Notes: generated from the sequence alone by a model not told the origin. A DNA stretch of 6,770 bases from Pseudobdellovibrionaceae bacterium (GCA_022843085.1 JALHOI010000176.1:1-6770), one strand, 5' to 3'; positions 1 through 6,770 are shown, numbered from the stretch's first letter. Numbers and translations: made by a program.

Positions 1-723
1 GGAATGGAACAGCTTTTCGGCAGTGAAGGCAACCCTTCAAACGATGAGGTTATAAACGACGGAGCAAGGAAGGCTGCACCCGTTGTACCGACGAAACAAG
101 GTGACGTTGAAATGAAGGGCGTTTCTGATTTGACGTCGCTCTCAGAGTTTAAAGACATTGCGATCATTCAGAAACGATTTTTGCCAAAGACAGGTCGTTT
201 TGAGGGATTCGGTGGCCTCAACGGAATTCTGAACGATAAGTTTTTCCTCAGCTTCGGGGCGAACGCTCGGCTCGCGTATTTCTTTAACGAACGTTGGGCT
301 ATCGAAGGTAGCGGTATGATTCTGGCGACCGGCGAAAGAGGTGTGACACGCGATCTTCGCAAGCGTGGTGTTACCACAACAAACTTTGTTTCTCCTGTTA
401 GTTACTACGGTGTCGACGTGAAGTGGGTACCGGTCTATGGCAAAATGTCCTTCATGAATCGAAGGATTACACCTTTCGATTTATATTTCTCAGCGGGTGG
501 TGGAATCACCAATACGAATCAAGGCGGTTCAGAGCCGACGTTGCATCTCGGCACAGGGCAGATTTTTGCGATTACCAAGTCAGCTGCGTTTCGTTGGGAT
601 TTTTCGTGGAACGTCTACAACGCTTCATCGGGCGTTGCGAATGCGAAACAAAACTCGCTTTACAACAATTTATTTCTGACCGTCGGTGCGAGTTTCTTCT
701 TTCCGGAGGCTACTTACAGATGA
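1..723 (+). CDS. Outer-membrane beta-barrel protein, GltA/GltB-like (5' partial)
   Basis: The reading frame is open from the first base to TGA at 721-723. The ATG at 4 is probably internal: the protein from there (239 residues) has no signal peptide, and an exported barrel needs one, so the true start lies upstream. From M4, residues 1-65 form a polar periplasmic lead. Residues about 66-233 alternate short amphipathic strands and turns, for example FLSFGANARLAYFF, WAIEGSG, WVPVYGKMSF, FDLYFSAGGG and LFLTVGASFFF. The strand pair around WVPVYGK...FDLYFSAGGG is what I recall as typical of the short 'outer membrane beta-barrel domain' family of myxobacteria and Bdellovibrio, which includes GltA and GltB of the gliding complex. 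There are no cysteines, as is common for outer-membrane barrels. The gene overlaps the next TPR gene by ATGA. A barrel is well supported; the specific gliding role is inferred from context, and another porin-like function is possible. Confidence 0.8.
   Translation, partial: GMEQLFGSEGNPSNDEVINDGARKAAPVVPTKQGDVEMKGVSDLTSLSEFKDIAIIQKRFLPKTGRFEGFGGLNGILNDKFFLSFGANARLAYFFNERWAIEGSGMILATGERGVTRDLRKRGVTTTNFVSPVSYYGVDVKWVPVYGKMSFMNRRITPFDLYFSAGGGITNTNQGGSEPTLHLGTGQIFAITKSAAFRWDFSWNVYNASSGVANAKQNSLYNNLFLTVGASFFFPEATYR
705..709 (+). promoter_or_regulatory. Ribosome binding site for the 643-residue TPR gene
   Basis: GGAGG, within CCGGAGGC, lies inside the last codons of the barrel gene, 10 bases before the ATG at 720. 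It supports that ATG over the upstream in-frame ATG at 423, which would give a 99-residue extension running through the barrel gene and bury the signal peptide. Confidence 0.7.
720..723 (+). other. ATGA stop/start overlap between barrel and TPR gene
   Basis: The start codon ATG (720-722) shares bases with the barrel gene's stop TGA (721-723). This arrangement usually means translational coupling by ribosome re-initiation, and suggests that the barrel and the TPR protein are made in linked amounts. Confidence 0.85.
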
Positions 724-836
724 AAAATCAAACTCGAGTCCGGAGCCGCAAACTCTATGAAATGTGGCCGGCAGCGACCGCGGCGGCGCTCGTCGCGGTT
801 TCGGCGCTCGCGCCTCATTCAAATCCGGCGTTTGCG
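720..836 (+). other. Sec signal peptide of the 643-aa TPR protein
   Basis: Residues 1-39 have a positively charged n-region, an Ala/Leu/Val-rich core and an AFA|S cleavage site after residue 39. No cysteine follows the site, so this is a signal peptidase I substrate rather than a lipoprotein. Confidence 0.8.
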
Positions 837-2651
837 AGCACCAAAAATCTGGATGTTGCGCCGATCTACGAATCTTTCGAAAAAGTTCCCCTCAAACCCC
901 TATCAGATGGAAACGTCGACGACACCACAGGCTCGCTGCTTGAAGAGATCGATCGCTTGGCGACTTTAGAGCCAATGTCGGGGGGAGTCTCAATTGAGAG
1001 TTCAGTCATTGCGACCGAACTTGAATTTAGTGAAGAGTTGGCTCAGGCCGGCGCACCGACACGAAGACGGGTTCCAAGAAAAAAGGGTACGCCGCCAAGT
1101 GCCGGCGCAAGACCTAATCAGCGGGGCCGAACTCCCGCCGATCCTCGGGTATCTGCCATTCTTCGTGAAGAAGAGCGTGGCCGACAAGCGGTTCGCCGCA
1201 ATGATTACTATGAAGCTTCGAAGATATTTTTCGGGCTTCTCGATCGAGAAAAGAATCCGCAGCGGTTGCTGCAGATTCGATTCATCTTAGGAAGGACGCT
1301 GCAAGAACTTAAGCTTCACCAAGTTTCGGCTTTTCCGTACTACGAAATCATTCGGTCTGAGGGAAAGACGAATCCTAAGAACCGATACGTTCGCCAGGCG
1401 CTTGAACGTTTGACTGTCGCAGGTGACTCGCTTGAAAGCGATATTCTTTTGAACTACGCAGTTAAGCAGATTGCCGAAGAAGACTTTCCGGCCTCGAACC
1501 GTGACATGCTTTATTTTCGGCGCGGTGAAGTTCGGTACCGCGATGGCAATTTTATCGAGGCTGCGCGCGAACTGAATCGCGTCCGTTCGAATTCGTCATT
1601 CTACAATCGAGCTCGTTACCAGCTGGCTCTATCTTTAGTCGAGGCGAATCAACTTGATAAAGCCGAACAGGTTTTTGGCGCGCTTGCCGAAACAAGTTCT
1701 GACGCCGGCGTGACAAACAAAAGCCGCGTGAATGCTTTAATGGGTCGTGCACGGGTTCTTTACCAGCGAAAAATGTACCCCGAGGCCATCGACGCTTATC
1801 GAGAAATTCCACGCGATACCGAGCAGTGGCACGATTCGTTGTTCGAGTCGACGTGGGCGCTTTTGCAGGATGGTCGCTTCCGCTCGGCACTTTCGAACTT
1901 TCATTCGCTGCACTCTCAATTCTACGACGACTTCTACCAGCCCGAATCACTTCTGCTGAGGTCGATTGTTTACCATTACATTTGCCGCTACGACGAAATG
2001 GAAACTACGTTGGGTCTGTTCGAGCGGGTTTACGGCCCCGTTCAACGGGATTTACGCAACACTTTGACCTCGACGTCGCCGAGCTCGGCCGTGTCACTCT
2101 ATCGCGAAGTTCGCCGAATCGACGAAAGCTTTGCGGACATAAAAAGGTCTGACAAGAAGCAACGGCAATCAAAGTACACACTGCAAGTTCCATTTCTCGT
2201 AGCGCGGCAGGTGTTGCGCGAGGGCGATGTGAGACGGGCGTTGGCTTACATTCGAAATCTCGAGGCTGAAAGAACACGCATCGCACAGGCGCCGCCAACG
2301 TGGCGCGAATCGCGAGTCGGGCGCTACGCCAAGCGGGTCGTCGACAGACGTCTCGAAGCTTCTCAGATCGCAGCGGGCCGTTTGATTCGCCGCCATCTCG
2401 AACGAATTCAAGCCGACTTGGCTGGGCACTTCGAACAGTCTGGGCTGATTCGCCTCGATATGCTTTCCGGTAAAAAAGAGGTTGTGAAGAAAGAAATCGC
2501 TGGCAAGGGTCTCAACCGAGACCAAGTCGACGACAAACAAGACCGAAGTTTCTTTATTCAAAACGGTTATGACTACTGGCCGTTCAAGGGCGAGTTCTGG
2601 CTCGATGAAATCGGTAATTATCACTATCTCGGCGTAAAAGCCTGCGAGTAA
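720..2651 (+). CDS. Exported TPR protein, GltC-like (643 aa)
   Basis: Starts at the ATG at 720, chosen because it has a GGAGG site and gives a clear Sec signal peptide; stops at TAA 2649-2651. Residues 1-39 are a signal peptide with a basic start (R6, R8, R10, K11), hydrophobic core LVAVSALA and likely cleavage at AFA|S. Residues about 40-145 are polar and low in structure, with a basic stretch (TRRRVPRKKG, then RPNQRGRTP) at 114-139. Residues about 146-440 are helical repeats with TPR character: 151-175, 265-290 (FRRGEVRYRDGNFIEAARE), 297-322 (ARYQLALSLVEANQLDKAEQ), 340-362 and 374-400. A helical, very Arg-rich part follows (about 490-570). The tail at 611-637 is packed with aromatics. Only two cysteines occur, C422 and C642. 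It probably acts as a periplasmic scaffold beside the upstream barrel. GltC of the gliding complex is the best analogue, by architecture and position; a generic TPR envelope protein is the alternative. Confidence 0.8.
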   Translation: MKNQTRVRSRKLYEMWPAATAAALVAVSALAPHSNPAFASTKNLDVAPIYESFEKVPLKPLSDGNVDDTTGSLLEEIDRLATLEPMSGGVSIESSVIATELEFSEELAQAGAPTRRRVPRKKGTPPSAGARPNQRGRTPADPRVSAILREEERGRQAVRRNDYYEASKIFFGLLDREKNPQRLLQIRFILGRTLQELKLHQVSAFPYYEIIRSEGKTNPKNRYVRQALERLTVAGDSLESDILLNYAVKQIAEEDFPASNRDMLYFRRGEVRYRDGNFIEAARELNRVRSNSSFYNRARYQLALSLVEANQLDKAEQVFGALAETSSDAGVTNKSRVNALMGRARVLYQRKMYPEAIDAYREIPRDTEQWHDSLFESTWALLQDGRFRSALSNFHSLHSQFYDDFYQPESLLLRSIVYHYICRYDEMETTLGLFERVYGPVQRDLRNTLTSTSPSSAVSLYREVRRIDESFADIKRSDKKQRQSKYTLQVPFLVARQVLREGDVRRALAYIRNLEAERTRIAQAPPTWRESRVGRYAKRVVDRRLEASQIAAGRLIRRHLERIQADLAGHFEQSGLIRLDMLSGKKEVVKKEIAGKGLNRDQVDDKQDRSFFIQNGYDYWPFKGEFWLDEIGNYHYLGVKACE

Positions 2652-2654
2652 AAC

Positions 2655-2714
2655 ATGAAGTTTACGACTTTTGCTTTCGTAGTTCCAATTCTTCTCTACG
2701 GCACCGCAAATGCG
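2655..2714 (+). other. Sec signal peptide of the 1086-aa TPR protein
   Basis: Residues 1-20 carry a single Lys near the start, the hydrophobic core FAFVVPILLYG and a TANA|AL cleavage site. There is no lipobox cysteine. Confidence 0.8.
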
Positions 2715-5700
2715 GCGCTCGACGCGGCTGTGGATTCAAGTTGGGGTTCGAATCGCGAGCCCGCTGCGAACACTTCGAATGGCCGGAAGTCGAAAGCAAA
2801 ACCGAAACGAACCTCGGCTCTGCCGGTTGCGCCCGCAGCACGTGCCGCCTCTTCGGGACCAGCCACACGGGGATCAATCGGCGGCAGTCTGAAGCGCTCG
2901 GCTCTGCCTCAGTCACGGGCTCTTCTTGTCCCACAGGGAAACAAGACTCGCAGCATGGGAGCTGTGAAGCCACCACGATCGAACTCTTTTTACGACGGCG
3001 GATCAAAAGAGGCCGAATATGAGCGGCTTCTCGACCAAGAGATACGAGCGCTTTTCAAGCAGATGCAACAGACGAAGAGAAGCCCAAATCGCGGCGAGAT
3101 TTGGCTTCGTTTGGCCGAGCGCTATGTCGAAAAGGCCCGACTCGTTGAATTTCGTGTTCAAAATGAGTACGACAAGCGGGTTAAAGACTTTCTTGAGAAA
3201 AAAACTCGAATCAAGCCAAAACTCGATGCAAGCGTTACGCGCGAGTACAACCGAAAAGCGATTCAGCTCTACGACTGGTTTGTAAAAGACTTTCCGAATG
3301 ACTCGAAGATCGATCAGGCTCTATTTTTTCTTGGCTACAATCACTTCGAACTAGGCGACACGAGGCTCGGCGAAGACTTCTACCGGCAGCTCGTAACGCG
3401 TTATCCAGATAGCGTCTATGTGACAGAATCGCATTTCGCCCTTGGAGAATTTTATTTCGAAAACGAAAACTGGCGACAGGCATTTACCAACTACCAGAAA
3501 GTCATTCAGGCGAAACGCGCAAGGCTGGCCTCATTTGCCTACTATAAAGCGGCCTGGTGTCTTTATCGTTTGAGTCGAACCGTCGACGCGTTGAAATACC
3601 TTGAGCGCGTCATTCGTATGGCGAAAGCTCAAGATGCGAACACGAATGTCGCGGGCCGAAAATCGGTTAATCGTATTCGCCTCGCGATTGAGGCGTTAAA
3701 AGACTACGTTCCGTTCTATTCCGAAGTTGGATCGATCGAGCGCGCTTACGAAGACTTTGTAAAGGTATCGGGCGACGAGCGCGCGGCTCTTCAGATGCTT
3801 GAGAAGTTGGCCTACATGACGGCCGACCAAGGCAATCGACCGGTCGCTGCTAAAATTTTTAGGCAGCTTATCGATTTTGCACCTTCGGGCGAACGAGCTG
3901 CCGAATACCAGTATCAAATTGTTCTCTCTTACGTCGCTGCCGACGCGCGAGAATTTCGACGTCAGCTCGAGATGTGGCTAGAGAATTTCGGACCAAACTC
4001 GCTTTGGGGTCAGGAAAATAAGAAGAATGCAAAATTGGTGGGTGACGTTGCACGTCTTCAAGAAACTACGCTTCGAAACCATGTTCTTCAGCTTCATCAA
4101 ACCGCACAAAACTCGCGAGCTAAGTTTTCCCAAGAATCCGCGCATAGCGCTTATCTTCTTTACTCGAAGCACTTCCCCGATTCTCCACAAGTTTCCGAGA
4201 TGCAGTTCTTTCATGCAGAACTTTTGTTTGATATGCAGCGATTCGCCGAGGCTGCTCGGCTCTATGCGTTCGCTGCAGATAACGACTTAAAAGGGCAGTA
4301 CAAAGAAAAGGCTCTGCTCAATGCTGTTTTGGCATTTGAAAAAGAACTTCCTTCGGCTCAAGAGATCGATGCTAAGCGTGGTAAAACGCTTGAGAAGATT
4401 CCGTTTGATCCGCCGGTTGAGCAGTTTGAACGTGCCGCCGTAAGATATATCGCCGCTGTTCCGCGCGGAGAAAAAGTCGGCGATATCGAGCGTCGTCTCG
4501 GCGTTATCTACTACAGCTACAACCACTTTGATCAAGCCGTACCAATTTTTGAAAAGACTTTGATGGCAAACCCGAGTTCAGAAAACGGCGAGATTGCTGG
4601 AAATCTGATTCTCGATATCTACAAGCTGAAAGATGACATTGTTGGCTTCGCTGATAAAGGCGCGTCGTTTTTGGCGAATCCAAAAATCGCGAATTCGAAA
4701 TTCGGTGCGCAAGTTCGTAAGCTTATGGAAAAAGCGAGTTATGCGAAAGCCGAAAAGCTTGCAGCGACCGGCAACCAAGCTCAGGCGGGAAAAGAGTTTG
4801 AAAGTTATGCATCGACTTCGAAAGATCCCGAACTTGCACTCGCTGCTCGCTTCAAAGCAGCAAGCAGCTTCGAAAAGGCCGGCGAGCTTTCGATGGCCGC
4901 AAAAAACTACCAGTTCGTTCTCGCGGTTTCAGCAAAGGATGCCCGCACCAAGACCTTGCAAAACGATGCAAGAAACGCATTGGCCAAAATTTACCAGCAG
5001 ACAGGTCAGCTCGATATGGCGGCTAAACAGTACGCCGACTTTGCCGATGCCAACACAAAAGACCAAAAGGCGGTCAACGGCTTCTTTAACGCCGCGTTGA
5101 TTTGGGATGGTCTTGGCAACCCCACCGAGGCGAGTGCCAACTACGAACTCTATCGACGATATTCAAAGCGCTCGGACCGAGTCGATACGCTGTTTCTTGA
5201 GGCCGAAATGTGGCGCCGTCGAAATCTCGATAAGCGCGCGTTTCAATACTACAAGCAATACTTAGAGAGCGGCGGAGCGTCGGCCGAGAAGCGTATTGAA
5301 GCCACATTCCGAATGGCCGATTTCGATATTAAAAATAATAACTACACCCGAGGTATGAAGGGTTTCTCGGCCGTCATAGCGATGCATAAAAGCGCAGCGC
5401 CTCTTGCGAGAGAGGCCACGGTTCGCTTTTTGGCAGAAGCTAGATTCCAGATTGCGCAGCCAATCAGAAACGACTTGGCGGCAATTCGGTTTGGAACAAC
5501 GGATAAATCCCAAGGTGCGGCGGCAACAGCGGTGCAAGCCGGCGTTAAGCGATACGTTGATCAGATGAAAGAAATCATTCGGCTCGACTATGGCCCGATG
5601 ATCGTTGCGGCGCTGGCGAGTACGGGCCAGGTCTATGAGATGTTGGCGCAGAAGTTTGAGAAGATACAAACTCCGGCGGGCCTCGTCGGCGAGGACGCTC

Positions 5701-5915
5701 AAAAGTACCGCGAATTGATCGGCGTCGAAGCAAATCGTTTTAAGGGTGAGGCGAAAACATCGTTTCAGGCGGCTGTCGACCGGTCGCTCGAGTTCGAAAC
5801 ATATGGAGATTGGACTCGCGATGCGCGAGTCGGCCTTTCGCTTTATGATGCCAAGCAAGCCGACACCGGTGACATTGCCGTCGACACGAATGCGGGCGAT
5901 TGGATGGGTTTATGA
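2655..5915 (+). CDS. Large periplasmic TPR protein, GltD/AgmU-like (1086 aa)
   Basis: ATG at 2655 follows the previous stop by 3 bases; only a weak GAG (2646-2648) lies upstream, so coupled translation is likely. Stop TGA at 5913-5915. Residues 1-20 form a short signal peptide (cleavage ANA|AL). Residues 21-115 are a basic Ser/Pro/Ala-rich linker. From about 120 on the protein is nearly all helical repeats. TPR-like units are visible near 223-252 (LFFLGYNHFELGD...), 258-286, 296-322, 517-540, 610-640 (RRLGVIYYSYNHFDQAVPIF), 728-755, 773-800 (ALAKIYQQTGQLDMAAKQYA), 843-870 and 880-910. A less repetitive helical end (960-1060) includes VYEMLAQKFEKI. Size, signal peptide and dense TPR content match AgmU/GltD, the periplasmic gliding scaffold of Myxococcus, and the following TPR lipoprotein gene supports this. 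It has one cysteine (C302) and no catalytic motif. A different large TPR scaffold cannot be excluded. Confidence 0.8.
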   Translation: MKFTTFAFVVPILLYGTANAALDAAVDSSWGSNREPAANTSNGRKSKAKPKRTSALPVAPAARAASSGPATRGSIGGSLKRSALPQSRALLVPQGNKTRSMGAVKPPRSNSFYDGGSKEAEYERLLDQEIRALFKQMQQTKRSPNRGEIWLRLAERYVEKARLVEFRVQNEYDKRVKDFLEKKTRIKPKLDASVTREYNRKAIQLYDWFVKDFPNDSKIDQALFFLGYNHFELGDTRLGEDFYRQLVTRYPDSVYVTESHFALGEFYFENENWRQAFTNYQKVIQAKRARLASFAYYKAAWCLYRLSRTVDALKYLERVIRMAKAQDANTNVAGRKSVNRIRLAIEALKDYVPFYSEVGSIERAYEDFVKVSGDERAALQMLEKLAYMTADQGNRPVAAKIFRQLIDFAPSGERAAEYQYQIVLSYVAADAREFRRQLEMWLENFGPNSLWGQENKKNAKLVGDVARLQETTLRNHVLQLHQTAQNSRAKFSQESAHSAYLLYSKHFPDSPQVSEMQFFHAELLFDMQRFAEAARLYAFAADNDLKGQYKEKALLNAVLAFEKELPSAQEIDAKRGKTLEKIPFDPPVEQFERAAVRYIAAVPRGEKVGDIERRLGVIYYSYNHFDQAVPIFEKTLMANPSSENGEIAGNLILDIYKLKDDIVGFADKGASFLANPKIANSKFGAQVRKLMEKASYAKAEKLAATGNQAQAGKEFESYASTSKDPELALAARFKAASSFEKAGELSMAAKNYQFVLAVSAKDARTKTLQNDARNALAKIYQQTGQLDMAAKQYADFADANTKDQKAVNGFFNAALIWDGLGNPTEASANYELYRRYSKRSDRVDTLFLEAEMWRRRNLDKRAFQYYKQYLESGGASAEKRIEATFRMADFDIKNNNYTRGMKGFSAVIAMHKSAAPLAREATVRFLAEARFQIAQPIRNDLAAIRFGTTDKSQGAAATAVQAGVKRYVDQMKEIIRLDYGPMIVAALASTGQVYEMLAQKFEKIQTPAGLVGEDAQKYRELIGVEANRFKGEAKTSFQAAVDRSLEFETYGDWTRDARVGLSLYDAKQADTGDIAVDTNAGDWMGL
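5912..5915 (+). other. ATGA stop/start overlap between the large TPR gene and the lipoprotein gene
   Basis: ATG (5912-5914) overlaps TGA (5913-5915). Upstream there is only the imperfect GGATGGG at 5902-5908, very close to the start, so translation of the lipoprotein probably depends on ribosomes finishing the large TPR gene. Confidence 0.8.
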
Positions 5916-5995
5916 TTCTAAAGCTTAGTGTCTCGCCCGCTCTACTTTTTCTTTCGATGGCCGTTCTTCCGACGGCGATTCTTTCGCTATCGTGC
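5912..5995 (+). other. Lipoprotein signal peptide and acceptor Cys28
   Basis: Residues 1-27 plus the cysteine codon TGC at 5993-5995. The hydrophobic core runs directly into LSLS|C with Ser-Ser after the cysteine. The residues after Cys (S, S) do not include the Asp that marks inner-membrane retention in enterobacteria, so an outer-membrane location is plausible. Confidence 0.65.
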
Positions 5996-6770
5996 TCGTC
6001 TGCGCCGAAAACTGAACCCTCAGTTCGCGGTGGCCCCAGTCAGCCAAGTGCCCAGGTTCCGTCTCCGACTGATGCGAAAGAGCAAGGTGCCGGAGGCACT
6101 GCGGTTGGCGGAGATGGTCGCACAATAGACGCCAAGTATGCGAACCTTTCGAATGCATTGCGCTCGAATAAAGCGCAGCAGGTACAAGATGAAGCCGCGC
6201 GCATTCTTGTGGCGAATCCTGATGATCTCGTCGCCCTCAACGCCCTCGCGATGTGGAATTACAGGCAAAAAAAAGTAGGTGCGGCTAAGCTCTTGCTGGC
6301 TCGTGCCATTGAAAAGGGTGAACCCCGCGCAGCGATATTGAATAATTATGGCCTCACTCTTCAAGCCGAAGGCGACGAAACGGGTGCTGCCGAACATTTC
6401 AAGAAGGCGCTACGTCTCGACGAAAGTCACGCCGAGGCGAACGCAAATCTTGGTGCGCACTACGCGAAAGGTGCCGATTGGAAAAAGGCGCTGCCTCGTC
6501 TTGAAGCCGCTTGGAATTCCGGTCGGCAGGACTCCGCCGTCGCCAATAATTATGCGTTAGCTCTCAAAGGCGAGGGTGAAAACGAAAGAGCGCGCAAGAT
6601 TTTTGAAGAGGCGATCAAGCGTAACAATAAAGATTCGATTCTGCTTCTGAACTACGCGGCTCTTTTGATTGAAACTTTGAACAGGCCCAAAGAAGGGCTT
6701 CCGCTTGTGTACCGAGTGAAGTTCCTTGAGACTGAGAGGAAGGATGTCCTGACTCGTGCGAATATGCTTG
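5912..6770 (+). CDS. TPR lipoprotein, GltE/AglT-like (3' partial)
   Basis: The frame is open from ATG 5912 to the window end, giving 286 complete codons with no stop; the C-terminus is missing. Residues 1-27 form a signal peptide with a hydrophobic core (PALLFLSMAVLPTAILSLS), followed by C28 in LSLS|CSS, a probable lipidation site although Ser at -3 is not the usual Leu. Residues 29-75 are a Pro/Ser/Gly/Gln-rich linker. Four consecutive TPR units follow at about 106-138, 141-172 (NNYGLTLQAEGDETGAAEHF), 175-207 and 208-240, with a fifth starting near 242. These are closer to the TPR consensus than the repeats of the two preceding proteins. TPR units bind proteins, so this is probably a membrane-tethered adaptor. 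In Myxococcus, AglT/GltE is a TPR protein of the gliding complex encoded close to AgmU/GltD, which fits this position. The family is well supported; the exact orthology is inferred. Confidence 0.75.
   Translation, partial: MILKLSVSPALLFLSMAVLPTAILSLSCSSAPKTEPSVRGGPSQPSAQVPSPTDAKEQGAGGTAVGGDGRTIDAKYANLSNALRSNKAQQVQDEAARILVANPDDLVALNALAMWNYRQKKVGAAKLLLARAIEKGEPRAAILNNYGLTLQAEGDETGAAEHFKKALRLDESHAEANANLGAHYAKGADWKKALPRLEAAWNSGRQDSAVANNYALALKGEGENERARKIFEEAIKRNNKDSILLLNYAALLIETLNRPKEGLPLVYRVKFLETERKDVLTRANML

Noticed and set aside
423..719. 99-codon in-frame extension of the 643-aa TPR gene, starting at ATG 423
   Set aside because: It runs through the barrel gene in another frame, has no protein-like character, and would bury a good signal peptide. 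The GGAGG site and ATGA overlap point to 720.
1826..2152. 108-codon plus-strand open frame inside the 643-aa TPR gene
   Set aside because: Out-of-frame shadow of a gene with convincing TPR content; the translation is unstructured and Arg-rich.
2169..2624. 151-codon open frame on the minus strand
   Set aside because: Antisense shadow of the 643-aa TPR gene; no signal peptide, motif or ribosome site that I can support.
2649..2657. Possible promoter or terminator at the only gap between genes
   Set aside because: The gap is 3 bases (AAC), with no hairpin, T-run or room for promoter elements.
4633..5100. 155-codon plus-strand open frame inside the large TPR gene
   Set aside because: Frame shadow, Lys/Arg/Ser-rich with no domain; the TPR frame runs through without a break.
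5262..5858. 198-codon open frame on the minus strand
   Set aside because: It lies wholly inside the large TPR gene, its translation is rich in Arg/Cys/Ser/Leu without domain character, and the plus-strand gene is clearly real. Codon bias and TCGA richness leave antisense frames open.
5925..6397. Minus-strand frames opposite the start of the lipoprotein gene
   Set aside because: The plus frame from 5912 has a signal peptide, lipobox-like site and four TPR units; the antisense frames show nothing comparable.

Overview
The window is one stretch of tightly packed plus-strand coding DNA with no real intergenic space. It holds four genes: the 3' part of an outer-membrane beta-barrel protein (1-723), two complete exported tetratricopeptide-repeat (TPR) proteins of 643 residues (720-2651) and 1086 residues (2655-5915), and the 5' part of a TPR lipoprotein (5912 to the window end). 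Junctions are a 4-base ATGA overlap, a 3-base gap, and another ATGA overlap, so the genes very probably form one translationally coupled operon. Both ends of the operon lie outside the window. I see no promoter, terminator, RNA gene, mobile element or CRISPR array, and no gene-free stretch longer than 3 bases.

An outer-membrane barrel of the short delta-proteobacterial type followed by signal-peptide-bearing TPR proteins matches what is known of the Agl-Glt (adventurous gliding / focal adhesion) envelope machinery of Myxococcus and its relatives in Bdellovibrio. By order and architecture the genes look like GltA/GltB-type barrel, GltC-type TPR protein, GltD (AgmU)-type large TPR protein and GltE (AglT)-type TPR lipoprotein. 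These assignments come from family memory, architecture and gene order, not from a search. The base composition is moderate, by eye about half G+C, much lower than in Myxococcus. That fits a Bdellovibrionota-like bacterium better than a myxobacterium, but the taxonomic call is tentative.

The four products would all work in the outer membrane and periplasm: the barrel in the outer membrane, the lipoprotein probably anchored to a membrane by lipid, and the two large TPR proteins forming periplasmic scaffolds between the outer membrane and an inner-membrane motor encoded elsewhere. In predatory Bdellovibrio such genes are linked to surface gliding. The most interesting points are the joining of these modules in one coupled unit, the long disordered leaders placed before the TPR domains, and an aromatic-rich C-terminal tail on the 643-residue protein.
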